Below are positions 13,501 to 27,600 of a stretch of 64,000 bases of DNA, piece by piece. Position 1 is the stretch's first letter, and each line of letters begins with the position of its first letter. Location of the stretch: assembly GCA_029224185.1 (NCBI GenBank), contig CM055191.1:22334916-22398915 (forward strand). Reading direction: 5' to 3'. Made by a program: the position numbers and the translations under genes. This stretch comes from Karalla daura (lineage: Eukaryota; Chordata; Actinopteri; Chaetodontiformes; Leiognathidae). The notes under the pieces were generated by a model. The model made no database searches. It was not told where the DNA came from and was given only the letters and a program-made list of their open reading frames with translations.

Positions 13501-16500
13501 CAGCCTGTCAGAGAGCAGCGCCTGCCAGCTGCAGCTGCCCAGCCTGAGCCTCACCGAGCAGCAGAAGGAGCTGGTGGCCTCGGACCTGTGGAGGATCGTG
13601 CTCAATAACAACGGAGATGGGGGCGATGAGCAGAGGTGAGCGCCCCACTCTCTCTCTGTTCCATTTTGCGCTTGCAGGCATCTGCGTGTGAGTGCGTGCA
13701 GCACCTGAGCTGGTTCACTGTGTGGACCTACAGTGTGTGCAACTTCCAGTGTGAGGCAAAGCAGAGGGAGAGAGAGAGAGAGAGAGAGCAGAACCAGGCC
13801 GCTGAGCACAAAGATCTAGCAATGTGTCCCTCGCCCCACATCTGGTGTGCAGAATCAGGGAGCGGGCTTGGAAGGCGTTCAGATCGGCCTAATGAGATTT
13901 CCCAGCACACCAAGTGCCTGTCAGGGCCCATCCGGATTCCTTCCTGCTTACCTTGAGTGTATCTAATCGAGGGAATGCTCACGGGAAGCAAGAGGAGTAG
14001 AGCCCCCATTGGGCTGGCTCAGAAGTTTTGAGGCCTGGGCTGGGCCGGGCCGGGCCGGGCCGGGCCGGGCTGGGCCGAGTGGGGTTGAACTGGGATGGGA
14101 TGGTTGAAGCGGGCCTGCCACGCACCGTCACTCCTCCGAGAAGAGGCTTTTCCCTCTCCTTTTCATCTCACCCATGTCACTCATCTCCCGTGCTTTCGCC
14201 GTCCTTCCTTGTCTTTTTCTCATTCCTCCCTCATCTTAATTTTCCCTCTCATTTTCTCACTCCCCCTTGCTTCTGACTTCCTCCTGGGACGCAGGGAACT
14301 TTCAGTGAAAGAGAATTGCCAAGCCCACATTCTGTGTGGCTTAGAGAGCTCCAGAGGAGCAGAAAGGGAGGTTTAAGAAAACATGTAAGAGAGGGATCGG
14401 AGAAAAAACTCCACCGTACCAGATACAGTGTAAAGCAAAATATACATCTGTTTTTCATTACAATCATACTCCAAACACTACATTTCCTTTATGTTTAAAT
14501 TATTTGTCTTTTCTGATCAAAATTGATTCCTCTTCCCTTACTCGCCTGTTTCATCTGCCTTACTTTAGTTTCCACCAGAAAAATAACTTGGCTGCCCTTC
14601 CAACTGGAAGTAATGAAAATTGTCAACATATGATGCTTATCTTTTTAAGGAGCACTCTGCTGCACCAGCGTTTCTCAGGTCCTGAGCGTTTCCTGCTGGA
14701 GTTTTTATGGTGGATCGTGGTAGCAGCAAATTACGGAGCAAATGGTCATTCACTTCAATTACCTTCCCCTCAACATCATCGGCCATGACATGCAATTAAT
14801 GTCCATGGAGAGGCTCTGCTGCGAGCCGTGGCGGCAGCGGCAACGTACCTTAAACGCACGGGGCCGGACAGCCCGGGAGGCCGTCCGTCCCCGGCGCGTC
14901 TCCCCTCTCTGCTCTGTCTGCCTTGGTCTCGCCGAGCAACCCCTGAGGCGGATTTCACACAATTTATAACCCCCCCGGGCACGAGACGAAAGCATTCGGC
15001 CGCAGACGAGATTCGGGCCATTTCAATTAGCGACCGCGTTTACTCTGTTGCCGTTGTTCCGCAGCTGGGCCCTTTTTTTGCCGTTGACGCAACAAAGCGG
15101 GTCTTGATCGAAAATCAATAATCGTCTCCGCTTTTTCATTAAAGCTGTCAAAAGCTCTTTTCCCCTGCCTGATGGTTTCCACATGCTCCCGCAGCTCTGA
15201 CAGCGAGTGCGGCTCTCAGCTGCCCTGCGACCAGCTGGTCTCCCCCATGGCGCTGGCCGCCTGCGCCCGGGTGGACTCCTGCTTCGCCCCGTGGTTCGTC
15301 CCCTCCCTGGGCGTGTCCGTGCAGCTGGCGCAGCTCGACCTCCGCCTCTGCCACCACCTGGAGCAGCTGGGCACAGGTAGGCCAACGGACCGGGGTGTTA
15401 GTCCGGCCTTTCTTTTCAGAGCCCTTTTGGCGTCATTCCCCGCCTTGTTCGGGTCATAGCTGCAGCCAGAACAGAGCCACTAGGCTTCCACTTAAATGAC
15501 CTTAAGCACCCTGTATACACTCATCAACTGCATGTTTTCCGTTATGATTATCGGATGTTTCCCCCTGGAGCTGTGACAGCGGACTGTAACGATTCGTTGA
15601 AGCCTCTGACACTGCTCTCTTCTTGCGCTCACGTTTACGCCATGATGAAATGCGGCTCAGCTCGGGCTCAGACACTTTCGTCTCGTCCCTCCAGCCCCGT
15701 CGCAGCAGCTTCGGCCCTTCCTGCCAGACAGGAAGTTGCCTCAGGAGCAGGAGTTCATGGTGGTCAGTCTGCGGGAGCCGCGGGTCTTCCTGCGCCAGTG
15801 GAGCAATGGGCCGCGTCGCTGTCAGGAGTTCAGCTTCTCCACCCAGCTGGGCTGCAGACTCCTGGAGTACCGCAACCTCACTCACCTGCAGCTGCTGCAG
15901 CCCGTCGCGCTGCAGGTTTGGCATCTGTCCGGACAGCTCGCACCACCGATCGGGGCAGAGTGAGCCGGAACCTCGTTCATGATGCTCCCTCTTGTGTTTC
16001 CAGGGCCAGGCCACAGCTAGCAGCTGCCCGCAGAACAACACAGTGGACGTGAGCGTGTTTGTGGACCCGGTGTTCCTCAACATCAGCCAGTACGCCATCC
16101 ACACCGTGGACACCGCCCTGCACAGCTGGCAGCAGGTAACGCACTTACGGAGTACGGAAGGATGACTTGTTCACTCGTGCGCTGAACTGGTGAGATGTAT
16201 TCAGACATGTAAGGTAACGAGGGATTTGCCCTGCTGTTTGAACACTAGCACTTGCACATAACTGTTACATATATTGGGAGCCAGAGGCTAGTAAATCCAT
16301 AGAGGAAGTCCGCAGAAAACCTATGTACGCTCGGAGAGTGCGCTGAAAGACGGCCTTTTGTCCCAGATGGAGTATCAGCTAAACAAACTCACAACAAAGT
16401 GGATTTCATGAGAATAGTTTCGGTCGCATGCCAGCGGCAGTAAAATTTTAGGATGGAACTGCCTCTCAGTTTGCTGTAAACTCTGACTAAGAGGCTACAG

Positions 16501-16690
16501 TGCGTCTGCTCTTGGGCTTGTAGTCCTATGGTCCTCGTCATCTCTCAGCCCTCGGCTCTCAGCTCTCAGCGCTGCCTCTGGTAGCCAGGATCTTTGTGTG
16601 TGAAGTGATGCCCATGAAAACACGGTAAAACTTGAGTGCTGACACCTGCCAAGACTTCAATCTGGCTCCGCTCCCCCACCCACTTGTCTG

Positions 16691-16729
<39 letters not shown>

Positions 16730-16875
16730 ATAGACACACACACACACGATACGCGCACACACCCTGGCCTCTCTGGCTTTGTATGCCCTATCATGGCTGC
16801 GTTCGGCTCAGCTGTGGCTGTGCTGACTCATATACTGGCCTCTGGAGACGTGAGGTACTCTCAGGGTTTTACATG

Positions 16876-16910
<35 letters not shown>

Positions 16911-19900
16911 CCCCTGCCAGGTGAGAAAAATAATAGCTTGTGTTTTTCTCGACACAGCTGCGATCTTTTACCTGTGGCAAATAAAATTTAGCAAGCTGTA
17001 TAGAAGAACTACTATATAATGGCCCTGCTGGCTGGCAGTTTAATACCTTTGTTTTCACCCGGTGGCATCATTGACTCATCAAAAGCTCCCAGCCGGCCGC
17101 GTTGGACGATGGGCCGCTGGCTTGCTTATTGCGTCATGTTGCACATGCTAGCAAATGTTCCCCATTTCTGCTGCTTAATTTTGCCATAAATAAGGCCCCG
17201 AGAGCGTCGGTGGTGTTGCAATGAGCGCTCATATTGCAGCTTTACTGTGGTGTTTTGCACATGTCGGTATCCATGGTGGGCTTCCCTTGCCGTGCCAAGC
17301 ACGATCGCTTGGTTATTAGTTGGCCGGGTGCTCCGGGCCAAGGCCCTCCCGATACTGATTGGGTGATACGTCTGGCTCCCGGGGCGGCGTCTCTGCCCGG
17401 CGTCTCGAGAGAAAACAGAGACACGCAGTGTTCACGCACACAAACACACGCACACAAACACACGCAGAGTGCAGTTTTCCTTGTAAGCGCGACGCCCGCG
17501 TCGCTTTCGAGAGCGTAGCTCACGACTCCCGTAGCCCCCCCCCCCCCCGAAACGAAACCTTGTACCCGATGAGGGAGCCTCGTGCTGTATGGGCCGCATG
17601 CTGCCTGCTGGCGCGCTGCTCCACAGGGATGGATGTAAAGCGGCACCCAGTTGTCCTAGCGTCCCATCTTTGATCCGATCCGGTCCGCACGTTCCAGATG
17701 CACTCACGCACACGCACACACACGCACACGCGCACACACACGCACACATCTGCACACGTCGCACAACTTGATTCTAATTGAAAGCGTAATCACGAGCAGT
17801 CGGAAACACTAACAGGCCCTGTCCTTCCGCAACAGAAGGATGTATCCCAAAGTGTGTAATTGTATCAGTGATTTTCATGTTTCCTGGTGTCAAGGCTGGC
17901 AGGCAGGCCCGCTGTGATGTGGCCTGTAGGGTCGGCGCTCGACTGCGGGGGGAAGATTCCTCAACTACCGCACAATTGAAACCTCACGACCCAGGCATGG
18001 TCACACCAGAGCGCCACAGCCAGAGGAGCTGGAGCACTTCCAGATGCAAAGCAATAAATAGAAATAAAGGACACCTCTGGATATATGGTTGTAATTTATT
18101 CTCATATCGCTGTAATCGGTTGTGATGTGCAGTTGTCGTCATGGCAACAGCTTCCCACAATAACATCACCCAAGGTCTCTCTCTGGCAGCCATCAGGACA
18201 CAAGCTGAAGGATGTGTCATTGACATTGACGTGAGTGTGTACTTTGCCTGTAGCAGGCTCCCTCTAACTCTTAGCTTTAGCTCTTACTTCCTCACAGACC
18301 TGGTGTAGGTAGTGGTTCAGACATCAACTGAAAGAGCAGTGAAAACAGCCGCGAAGCCTTTTAAGCTCCAGTTCGGAACATGGACAAATGGAAATGGGAT
18401 ATGTTTTTTTATTATTATGATTTCTGCTTCTCTCTCGTTTTCTCCTCGCTCGATAGCCCCATATGGCCCCAACCTCAGCCCCATCCAGTCTAACCTCAGC
18501 CCCCATGCATCCCTCACAATCCTCGTCCCCTGCCCCACTTTCAATCTCGCCCCCCCACCCATCCACCCCCACCAGCCACTAACCCCAGGGAAGTGGCTTT
18601 GGTGGAAAGCCACACAAAAGCCCAGTAGTATTTACACACTGTGCGTTCTCACAGAACGTTCACAGGCTGTTACATGTGCAATTGAGACAACAGGAATTTT
18701 ACTCCTGTTATTTTTTCCCCCTGGTCCTCCCATTTTTAAATGATTCCCTGCTTTCCCTTGCAACCGGAAAGAAAATGATAGAGAGATCGGGTTCCTGTTT
18801 GCAACAGATGTGTGGCCGAGGGTAATCTATGGAGCAATATATAGGTGAATGTAGATCTGATTATTGCTTCATTATGTGCCTTTTTACAGGTTTCTCTATC
18901 TCCTCCGAGGCATTATGTTTCATGAGTGCTTCTCCGGAGTGGGTCTCAATATTTACAATCTGTTTTCCAGACATTTTACTGTACCTTGCCCTCTATGCAT
19001 GTGCCACCCTGCCATGCAATATCGGGGCGAGACTCTGTGAAATGTAAAGTAATAGAATCTGCGTGGATTAGCGAGATGGATACGGTGATTCCTGGGGGTG
19101 CCGTGTCTCCAGCAGGAGCTGTCATCTTGTGCTCTTTAACAAGGAAGATGTGTTGACTGTTTGAATGTCCCCCGTCTCAATGTTTGTCCACGGGACGGCC
19201 CTGGACGGACGGAGAGTGATTACGATTGCTGCAGGAAGTTTTTTCTGATGTGTGTATCACGTTGCCTCGTGAATCGGAGCAGAAAGGCGATACCATCAAA
19301 GGGGCAGGCTTAGCGATGGCATCTTAAGATGGCAGCAGGAAGTTTGTAAATCGCAGTGTCAGATTCGGGGGGCGGCGCAGATACTGTTCCACTATAAAAC
19401 TGGAATGGACTGAACTTACCGTTGCAGCTGTCCCATCTATATTTTGCTCCCTCTACCTCTCTCTCTCTCCCCCCTCCCCCACCACCCCCACATCTATCAT
19501 CAAGTGTTCCTTTTAATGGTGTAAACTTTCCCATCCATTTTCAATAGCATCAACAACCCTGGGACCCTGAACGTGCTTGGCAGTCAAAGCCGAGGCTTTT
19601 ACTGCTTGCCTCTTTTAACCATCAACCATCAGCCCCCTGCCATTTTAAAGTACACAGCAGGCCCGGGGTCCCTGTGTGTTGGGATAGCTGAGTAGTTATT
19701 GAGAAGCTGTCTGAACCGCAGTCATGTGCGTCAGGAGTCAGGGAGGGGTGTGCGGGAGAGATCCCATCAGGGCCTAAGAGCCTTTGGACGGAGCTCAAGT
19801 AAAACTTACACGTACACTTGCACCCACACACCCGCCATCCGGCTCACATGCTCACTGTGGGCTGTTTTGAAATCGTGCACTCGGATTCCTGTATGCGGGA

Positions 19901-20904
19901 GACTCGACACACTCCCCTCGCGTTGTTAAAGCGCTGTTTTCGATCGCTCCGGCCAGTGAGCTCCTCGCTCTTGCATGCGAGCTGACGTAAGAGTGGACAG
20001 CGTCCCTGTACGGCTCGCATGACTGCAGTTTTCTGTGAGGCTTTCTCACTGACCCGCCGCTCTAAGTGGGCCAAACTCCACCATATTGTTTTCTCCTAAC
20101 AAACCACAATATATTGATGACTCCTGCGAACAGGAATGCCTACTTAAAGGCCCCCCCCCCCCCTTTGCTGCAGGCATTGAGAAATTATTAGGAAAAACCG
20201 TTTGCAGACGAACGGGGCTGCCATTTGAAACGCGTTGACATCTCCCAGCCTGCTTGCCTGTTCGTCACCGATGACCAACGGCACTGGATGTTCAAAGGAT
20301 GTGGAAAAGCCCAGACGTAGTTCAGGGGCCTCCAGGTGGTTTTATGCGGGACCAGGAGTCCGATCCGGCCCCAAAGCCCAGTCCACGCTGCTTCAGGCTG
20401 GACAGCTGACAAGCCCGTGATATGATTTACTCCCCTGTTGAGATTCTGTGGCTCCCACTGATGATTTCACTCATCTCTTTCCCCTACTGCCTGACAGCTT
20501 CACCACCTCTTCTAAGACTGAGACTACACACAAGCTTGACACCTGCGTATGTGCTTATACCCCAGCTCCGCGCACACCATACATTATGCGCCATAAACCT
20601 GCACACCTGGAGGAGCCGCACTCGCACACTCCTTTATTCACAAGCTCTTTCTCACGTCACCTCTCATCTTTCTTCCTCCTACCTCAACCCTTCAACCCAT
20701 GCTTTTTCTCTTTTTTTTTTTTTTTTTGTCCTGCTCAGAATGCAAACCCGGAGGCCGAGGAGCTGGTCTACAGCCACTACGTGATCTGCAACGACACACA
20801 CGAGACGCTGCGCTTCGGCCAGGTGGACACGGATGAGAACGTGCTGCTGGCCAGCCTGCACAGCCACCAGTACAGCTGGAGATCCCACAAGTCCCCACAG
20901 GTAG

Positions 20905-20968
<64 letters not shown>

Positions 20969-21558
20969 GCCCTCAGTCCTGTCATTTACGTTTTCATTTG
21001 GTTTTGAGTGGATCCACGCACATGCTCATACATACATAAAACATACATAAAAGCGCAACCATGCCTCCTTCATAGAGTTCATGAAATATTCACGACTCAT
21101 TGAGATTTTTGGTAGAGTTCTCTTGGTCACTTTTCGCTGCAGTTTCACTTCACATTGACATCATGGTCATTGACATCATGGTCATTTGCTTTGTAATATT
21201 AAGTGTATTATGGTCACTATATTATGTTTTTTTTCACATTCTGCATTACTTTGATCTTTGTCAGCCCTTTTGCAATCTTTACCCTACTACATATTTCACA
21301 TATTTTCTTGAACTAAATGTGTCAATACCAATGCCTATTCACCTGTCTGTTTTTCTGCTCCTGTACCTCGTAAATTTCCCCCGCTGTGGGATAAAGTATG
21401 ACCTAATCTATATGTTGAAAAGAAAGGACGTCATAAGGATGTGCCAATACTAATAATGAACCATATTTCACATATTTAACACTGTAAAGAATCATCTCAG
21501 TATAGAAGCATAAAACACAGATATAAATGATCTGGGTAGATACCTACACCATGAACAG

Positions 21559-21606
<48 letters not shown>

Positions 21607-24600
21607 TATGGAGCGTAGAAATGGAGTCCTGGAGCCCCCCGCCCCTCCAGCGTGCCGCCACTATCTGTGCGTGTCTGTCAGAGCCCTCAGACAGAGTCCT
21701 GACAGCGCCGCTGAAGAAGATTGATGAGATTTAACCCTTCGTGGTTTCGGGGGGTTGAGCGGGGAGCGGGCTGGCGAGCGCTGTTCGGCGCGCACATGTC
21801 TCGGGACCCCCGCGCGACTCGCGGCGAGTGTGAGACAAACCGGGCCTGAGAAAAGACATGGCCGTGACTGCTCACAGTGAGTCAGCGAGTCAAGTTGCAT
21901 TAATCATCGAGCGTCGCTGATCGCCGCCCCCCTGCCTCGGTCTCCCGCACGCACGCACCCCAGGCCGCGCGCACGCACGCACACGCTCTTGGAGAGAGTG
22001 GCAGTCTGGCGTATCAGCGTCGAAATGACCTCCGTGTTTTTCAGCGGCGCTTTGGAAGACGGATGGTCCGAGCGGGCCAAGTGTCATCAGAGATGAGGAA
22101 TGCGATTCCGGGATGGTTCTGTCATGTGTTATTCCATCATGTGTTTGTGGTATATGAAATATGTGTGCTCGAGATGAACATGATTTGTGAAACTAGATAA
22201 ATAAGGGATCGAGCGGCCTTGCCAAAAACACTCCGGCTAACTTATTGAGCCTGGTGATAAAATGCCTGCCAATGTGTCCGCCTCAGCAAATTGTAGCGCA
22301 CAGTCCTAATTACATTTCAGGGTTATAAAAATAGTGACACTGATAAGAGAGAGGCTTTTATTTCTGTAATGGTTACTTGGTCATGCACGTGTGTTTTTGT
22401 AGCTCCTACAAATCAGTGTTCCCGGCCCAGGGTAAGTGGTCGTGCTGTTTTCCTTCGGTCCCATGATGCTTTGCACCGTCTGAAACGACTCGGGTCACCA
22501 GGAGGCATCATTCCCAGCCCTCTGCAGTCTCCCCGGCGACCTCGCCGTTCTCCCCCCTCTGCGCGTTAACCCCGGTGACCGTCCCCTTAAACCCCGACCT
22601 CCGGTCTGTTTGTCATGTTGCCGACCTCAAACCAGCCATGACGTCGTGTTTTCCCCGGACCTTGCGAGGGAACAAAAACTTCAAACGTCTTCCTTAAATC
22701 TTCTCCCTCTACCGAATCCTGTCATCGCCCTCCTCGCCTCCAAATTCCTAAACCTCCTCCATCATCCGCTGTTTCCGCTGTCAGTCTAAACCCAGAAATC
22801 TCTGACATGGTAACATTTTTTAACGTTAGTTTGCTGGACCTTGTTAAACAACATCCCACAGTGCCTCCAAACAGTGCCAGCCGCACTGTTTGAGTGATGG
22901 GCCTCAGCTCTGTGATGACATTGTGTCTAGTCTGCTGTCTGCTGACCTGAGCCCCCCCCACCCCCCCCACCCCCCACCCCTGTCATCTTGTTTGAACTTC
23001 CTCCACAATGTTATCCAAATCTTTCCCTCCCAGCAATTGTTCACATCTCCCCGCCTCCTGTCCCGTCCCCGGTGCTCTAGCCCGTCCACGTCCATCGGTG
23101 AACACGTCTCAGCTTGGGACCCACGGTGCAATCAGCTCACTCATGCCGAGCACACGCTAATGCGGTGCGTAGCACTCTGGGTCTTTTCTCACCCCAGGCC
23201 ACACACCCTAAGCCGAGGTTTAGAGAGCCTCGCTGCGCGGTTTTCCCTCGACGGCGGCCCGCTCCAGCTTTCCCTTCCATCCCCGCGGCCTCACCTCCAT
23301 CGGCTCCGTGAGCTCAGCAGACCTGGACACGCTCTGGCTTCCCCTCACACACTCTCACTCGAGCGTTTGTGCCTCTTTTTTTTTTTTTCGGAACGCTGTC
23401 CAACAACAGCTCGCGGCTTCCCAGCACTGTCCTTGTCCCCCTCTGCCTGCTCCGAGCGCAGCCCTGTGCTCTGGTGTTTACGACCGCGCTGGCTGAGCTC
23501 TTCAGCCCCGTCTGGCTCGCCCTGCCACAGGCCTCCGCCTGGCTATCCAGTTCCCCCTTGGATGCGAGCGCGGAGGCGACAGTGTTCCCTTTTACCTCCG
23601 TCACGCCCTAGGAAATGCTGTCCCCTCGTCTGGGATCGTGGCCTCGGATTGCCCCTGATGCTCTGCTCCGTATCTTGCCTGACTTGGTCCGGTCTTGGTT
23701 CACCCCAGTCCCTTTTCAAGTGGCTGCATGCAGTTCTTCAGGCACTTGTCCCTCCTTTTTCCCTCCCAGCATTGTCATTGCTCTGTCAGTAGCCGTGTTT
23801 AACTGCACTCTCTTGACAAGGTCCTGCTCTTCCTCCTTCAATGTTGCACTCCTCATCTATCTCTTTTTACACCCACTTCACACTTTATCCACAGCGCACA
23901 TACACGCACAGTGTGAATGTGTGTGTATGAGTGTGCTCATCGAGTATGCTTCTCCCAGCCCACTTGTTCAGGGCCAAGCCTGTCTTGTGTGGTAGGCCCG
24001 GGGCCTGTCAAGATGGCAGGCCATCAGCCTGTACTCATGGCTCTGGTATGATGTGTGTGTCCCACCTGGCCTGTGCCCCAAGTGTACACACACACACACA
24101 CACACCAGCCAGAGCTACTAATTTGCTGTTGTAAAGTAATCTCCGCCTCCCTTCCTCACACTGGCTCCCCCGAGAACTTACTGGACATGAGATCACCTCG
24201 AACAGAGGAAGATGGGGGTGGGGGGGGGGGGTGAGAGACGGTGGGAGTGAGGAGGAAAGGATGAAGGCTGAAAGGACAGAGAAATATGAGAAAGTCAAAA
24301 TGGGGGTAGCGTGGAGATGTCACAGGGGGAGAATGCGCAGGCCTACCACGGGAGGCCTACATACGGGAGGACATGGAAAAAGGGAAGCGGGGGCAAAGGA
24401 TGAGCCGCGATCCCAACGCTCAGACTGGCTCAGAGAGCTCCGCTGTGGCAGCGCAGCCAAAAATGTGTCTGCTCGTTATCTCGCTGTCACTCCCCTCCCC
24501 ATTTCTCCTGCACCGCGATCGCTCATGATACAGGAGATGCATATGGAGGAAGTCGATATGAGCTTGTTTGCCAACTATTTTTAGTATGTTCTCTTATCGT

Positions 24601-27600
24601 GGGTTATATCTCTGAATTCTGTCCTCATCTGCCATTGCCGGCCCCGTCGATATAGTCGGAGGGGAGTCCAGGAGAGAGCTCTCCCCCGGCGAACAGCAGT
24701 GCTGTTGTTTCGCCCCGGATCGAAACAGGGAAACGTGTTTAAAATCCGGCAATCTCCCGCGTGTCCGTTTGTGAGGGAAGAGGGCCTAACGTGTGTGATC
24801 CTGAGCGGCCTGACCGGCGCACACTTCCCACAATGTTGACATACCTCTGAATATCTGTCACCTCTCTCAGAAGAGCGCTCAGGCAGGGTGTTTTTGCAGC
24901 GAAACGCGAACCCCGGCTCGGGTCACGCTCCCTCTCACTGCTCACTCTGTTCGCTCCCCCTCGGCCCCGGCCGCCCCTCGCTCCGCCGTCAGTCACAACC
25001 CCGCGACGTGCGTTAAAAGGGTCGATTGAGGCAGTCACGTCCTCGGAGCCCGCTGTGGTATTGCACTTGATCGAGTTCGTGCCCACACACACACACACAC
25101 ACACACACCCACACACGCTGATAAAATGTTTCCTGAGGCCTGGAGTCCGTCAGGCCCCTCAGGTTAGCGTCTCTCCTTCTTCGCTCAGCATGCCTTCACA
25201 CCCCAGCGTTTACCGGCCAAGCTGTGTGAACACACACAGTCCCCCCCCCCCCCCCATTTGGATACGTTTTCATTATTCCGTCCCGTACAGACTGCGTGAA
25301 CCAGCGTGCATGTGTTGATCAAGGAATGGCTGGATCGTCATGCGTATTCACACTCTGTGTATAATTAGATGTAGTTTGCATCAACACAGGCACGCACATG
25401 CAACGCTCGCCGTCCCCACCCTGCTGTTTTTCAGGGCCGTGGCGTGTGGTGTGCAGTGGATGGTTGAAATATCTGGCTGCTGGGTACAGGATGCAGCCTC
25501 GCTGATGGAAATCCCTGTGGTTAGTGTGGTTAGCAGGGAGAGGGGCCTCAGAAGCCCCCTGGATTTGGGAAGGACTTTTTAAGTGCCTACAAGGAATATT
25601 CACCATTTGAATGAATTGTAATTTACTTCAGGAGCCTTGTCTCTACAGACGAGCTCTCTCTCTCTCTCTCTCTCTACCTCTCTCTCTCTCTCTCTCCCCT
25701 CTCTCTCTCACTAGATGTGTGTGTTAGCGTAGTGCTGGAGTGCGTGTCTGGTGCTTCCCAGGAGGCAGTGTGCTTGAGATAGCAGCCCGGGACTATTAGC
25801 TTGTGGTTAGATTGGCCATGTTGTTGGAAGCAGGCATGACAGGGCGGTATTTGGTGTGTGTGTGTGTGTGTGTGTGTGCGTGCCCGTGCGTGTGTGTTTG
25901 TGTGTGTTTGCGGAGAGCACAAGAGCATTTTCACATCAGTGCGCACCATGTGCCACACCGTGTCGTGTGTGTATTGTTGTGCGCCCGCCTGGTTGTTTGT
26001 GCGCCACAGGCACTTAACTGAGTCCGTCTGATGTGGACCCTTGTTTTCGGCCCACAGCGGTGGTCAACTTTTTACAGCTCGTTATTCAAAACACGTAAAT
26101 TTATTCCGTAAAACGTCTCAGTTTCCTTTGTGGAGCGGGGCTCCGCGTTTCATCGCCCTGACCCATTGTTTAAGAAACACTGCCCTCCAGTGAAGTGGTC
26201 TAGCGGCGCTGTTCGTCCAAGACTGTGGCTTCAACTGCAGTCGATTAGGAAGCCTTTGGGAGATAGGGGAGATATTAGCTGCAGTCAGGTTAACCCACAC
26301 ATTGTCTGATGGGAGCGTGGTGGAGAGGGGGGCCGGTGAAAGGCTGCTCCGATCCCAGGAGGAAACCCACTCTTTCCTGTGGTTCCTCCTCAGAGCTGGG
26401 CCAGGACCAGGAGGAGGGCGGAAGGAACGTTTCTGAAATCAAGTTGTAGCGCACAGCTAAATAAACCAATAAATAAATCAACATTGTAATCATTCAGCCG
26501 AAGCATATGTCGTCCTCCTCAGTGATGAACTCTGAATATCCTTTATGTACCAGTCATCGTTTTGTGTTTATGGCAACAGGATACAAATTGTGTGAGTCAG
26601 CTGGCCAGAGACGAAGTCAGTCCTTGGAGAGGGCGGATGATTATCATCATGGCGTCCTGAGGAGCAGAACCTCAAACTGAACATTTAACAGTCATCGCTA
26701 TGCAGGATTACAGCCTCGTTCAGCTATGCACATTCACATTCCTGCCCCGGGTCACACGGTCGATGTCCAGGGTGAGCGAGAGAGAGAACCTTTTTAACCC
26801 CGTGTAGCTCAAGAAAATCAGCAGCAAACACGTGTGAAATACTAAGCTGTAATCACATCCAGCGGCTCTGAATCATCCTCCTGACAAGCCCCGGCACAAA
26901 CCGATCAGCTCACTTCCCTTACCGAAAGAAGGTTCCAAAAAGTGCAAAAATAGGAACATCTAACCAACTTAAAACCTTAGATCATCTAATTCACGTCACT
27001 TACAAAAGTTAATACTAATCCAATGGGCTGTTCTGTCTCCCTTTTCACACGCTCGCATGAATTGCTTTGACAACGTGTTTTGCTCCCTCTGATTTATTCC
27101 TCTCACCCTCTCTGTTTCATGTCAAGGTGACTGGATCAATCCTCTAAGCGTTCATCCGTACCTGAATGTGACAGACGGCCTGCGAGACTTACGCACGCGT
27201 CGCTGCACACCGAGATCACCGGTCGCTCTGATTTTCTGTCGCGAAATTCAAAAAGAAATGAAGAAAGAAAGAAAATAAATGCAGTTTTGAATGCACTCCC
27301 TCCAGAACCAGTCACCCGGGCTTCTGGGAAGGTCGTGGTTGTGTGGCGTGCACACGTGACATACACACAGAAATAGGCTAAAGTCGGCCATTAGCGATCT
27401 CTCCCTCGTTGGTGTGAGCGACTGCACCTTCGGTGCTGAACTGGAGCGATCTCTGCATCTATATAAAGGGGCCGGGATTTGAGCCAGAGGATTCGATCCC
27501 GTCCCTCCCTCCTGGCTCGCAGCCCTCAGGCAAGACACGCACAAAGGTCCAGTCCTTTGTTTTTGAGAGACTCTTGCTTTCAGCTTGTTGGTATTTATGT

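Larger units (their letters stand above)
16136..20738 (+). other. vps13b intron, 4.6 kb
   Basis: It carries several (CA)n runs, a perfect RFX X-box consensus at 18135-18148 and AT-rich non-repetitive stretches near 17000-17170, 18040-18240 and 18800-19080. A T-rich tract runs into the acceptor (20711-20727). No exon, tRNA or intact transposon is seen. Confidence 0.82.

Noticed and set aside
22890..23792. Open stretch of about 300 codons on + in the largest intron
   Set aside because: It is opened by TTG rather than ATG, is rich in Pro, Ser, Leu and Cys, shows no recognisable domain and lies in pyrimidine-rich DNA. It is most likely a chance product of composition.
27470..27530. tRNA-like T-arm sequence on the - strand
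   Set aside because: The T-arm-like string is present, but there is no A box, D-arm or anticodon arm at the right distance.
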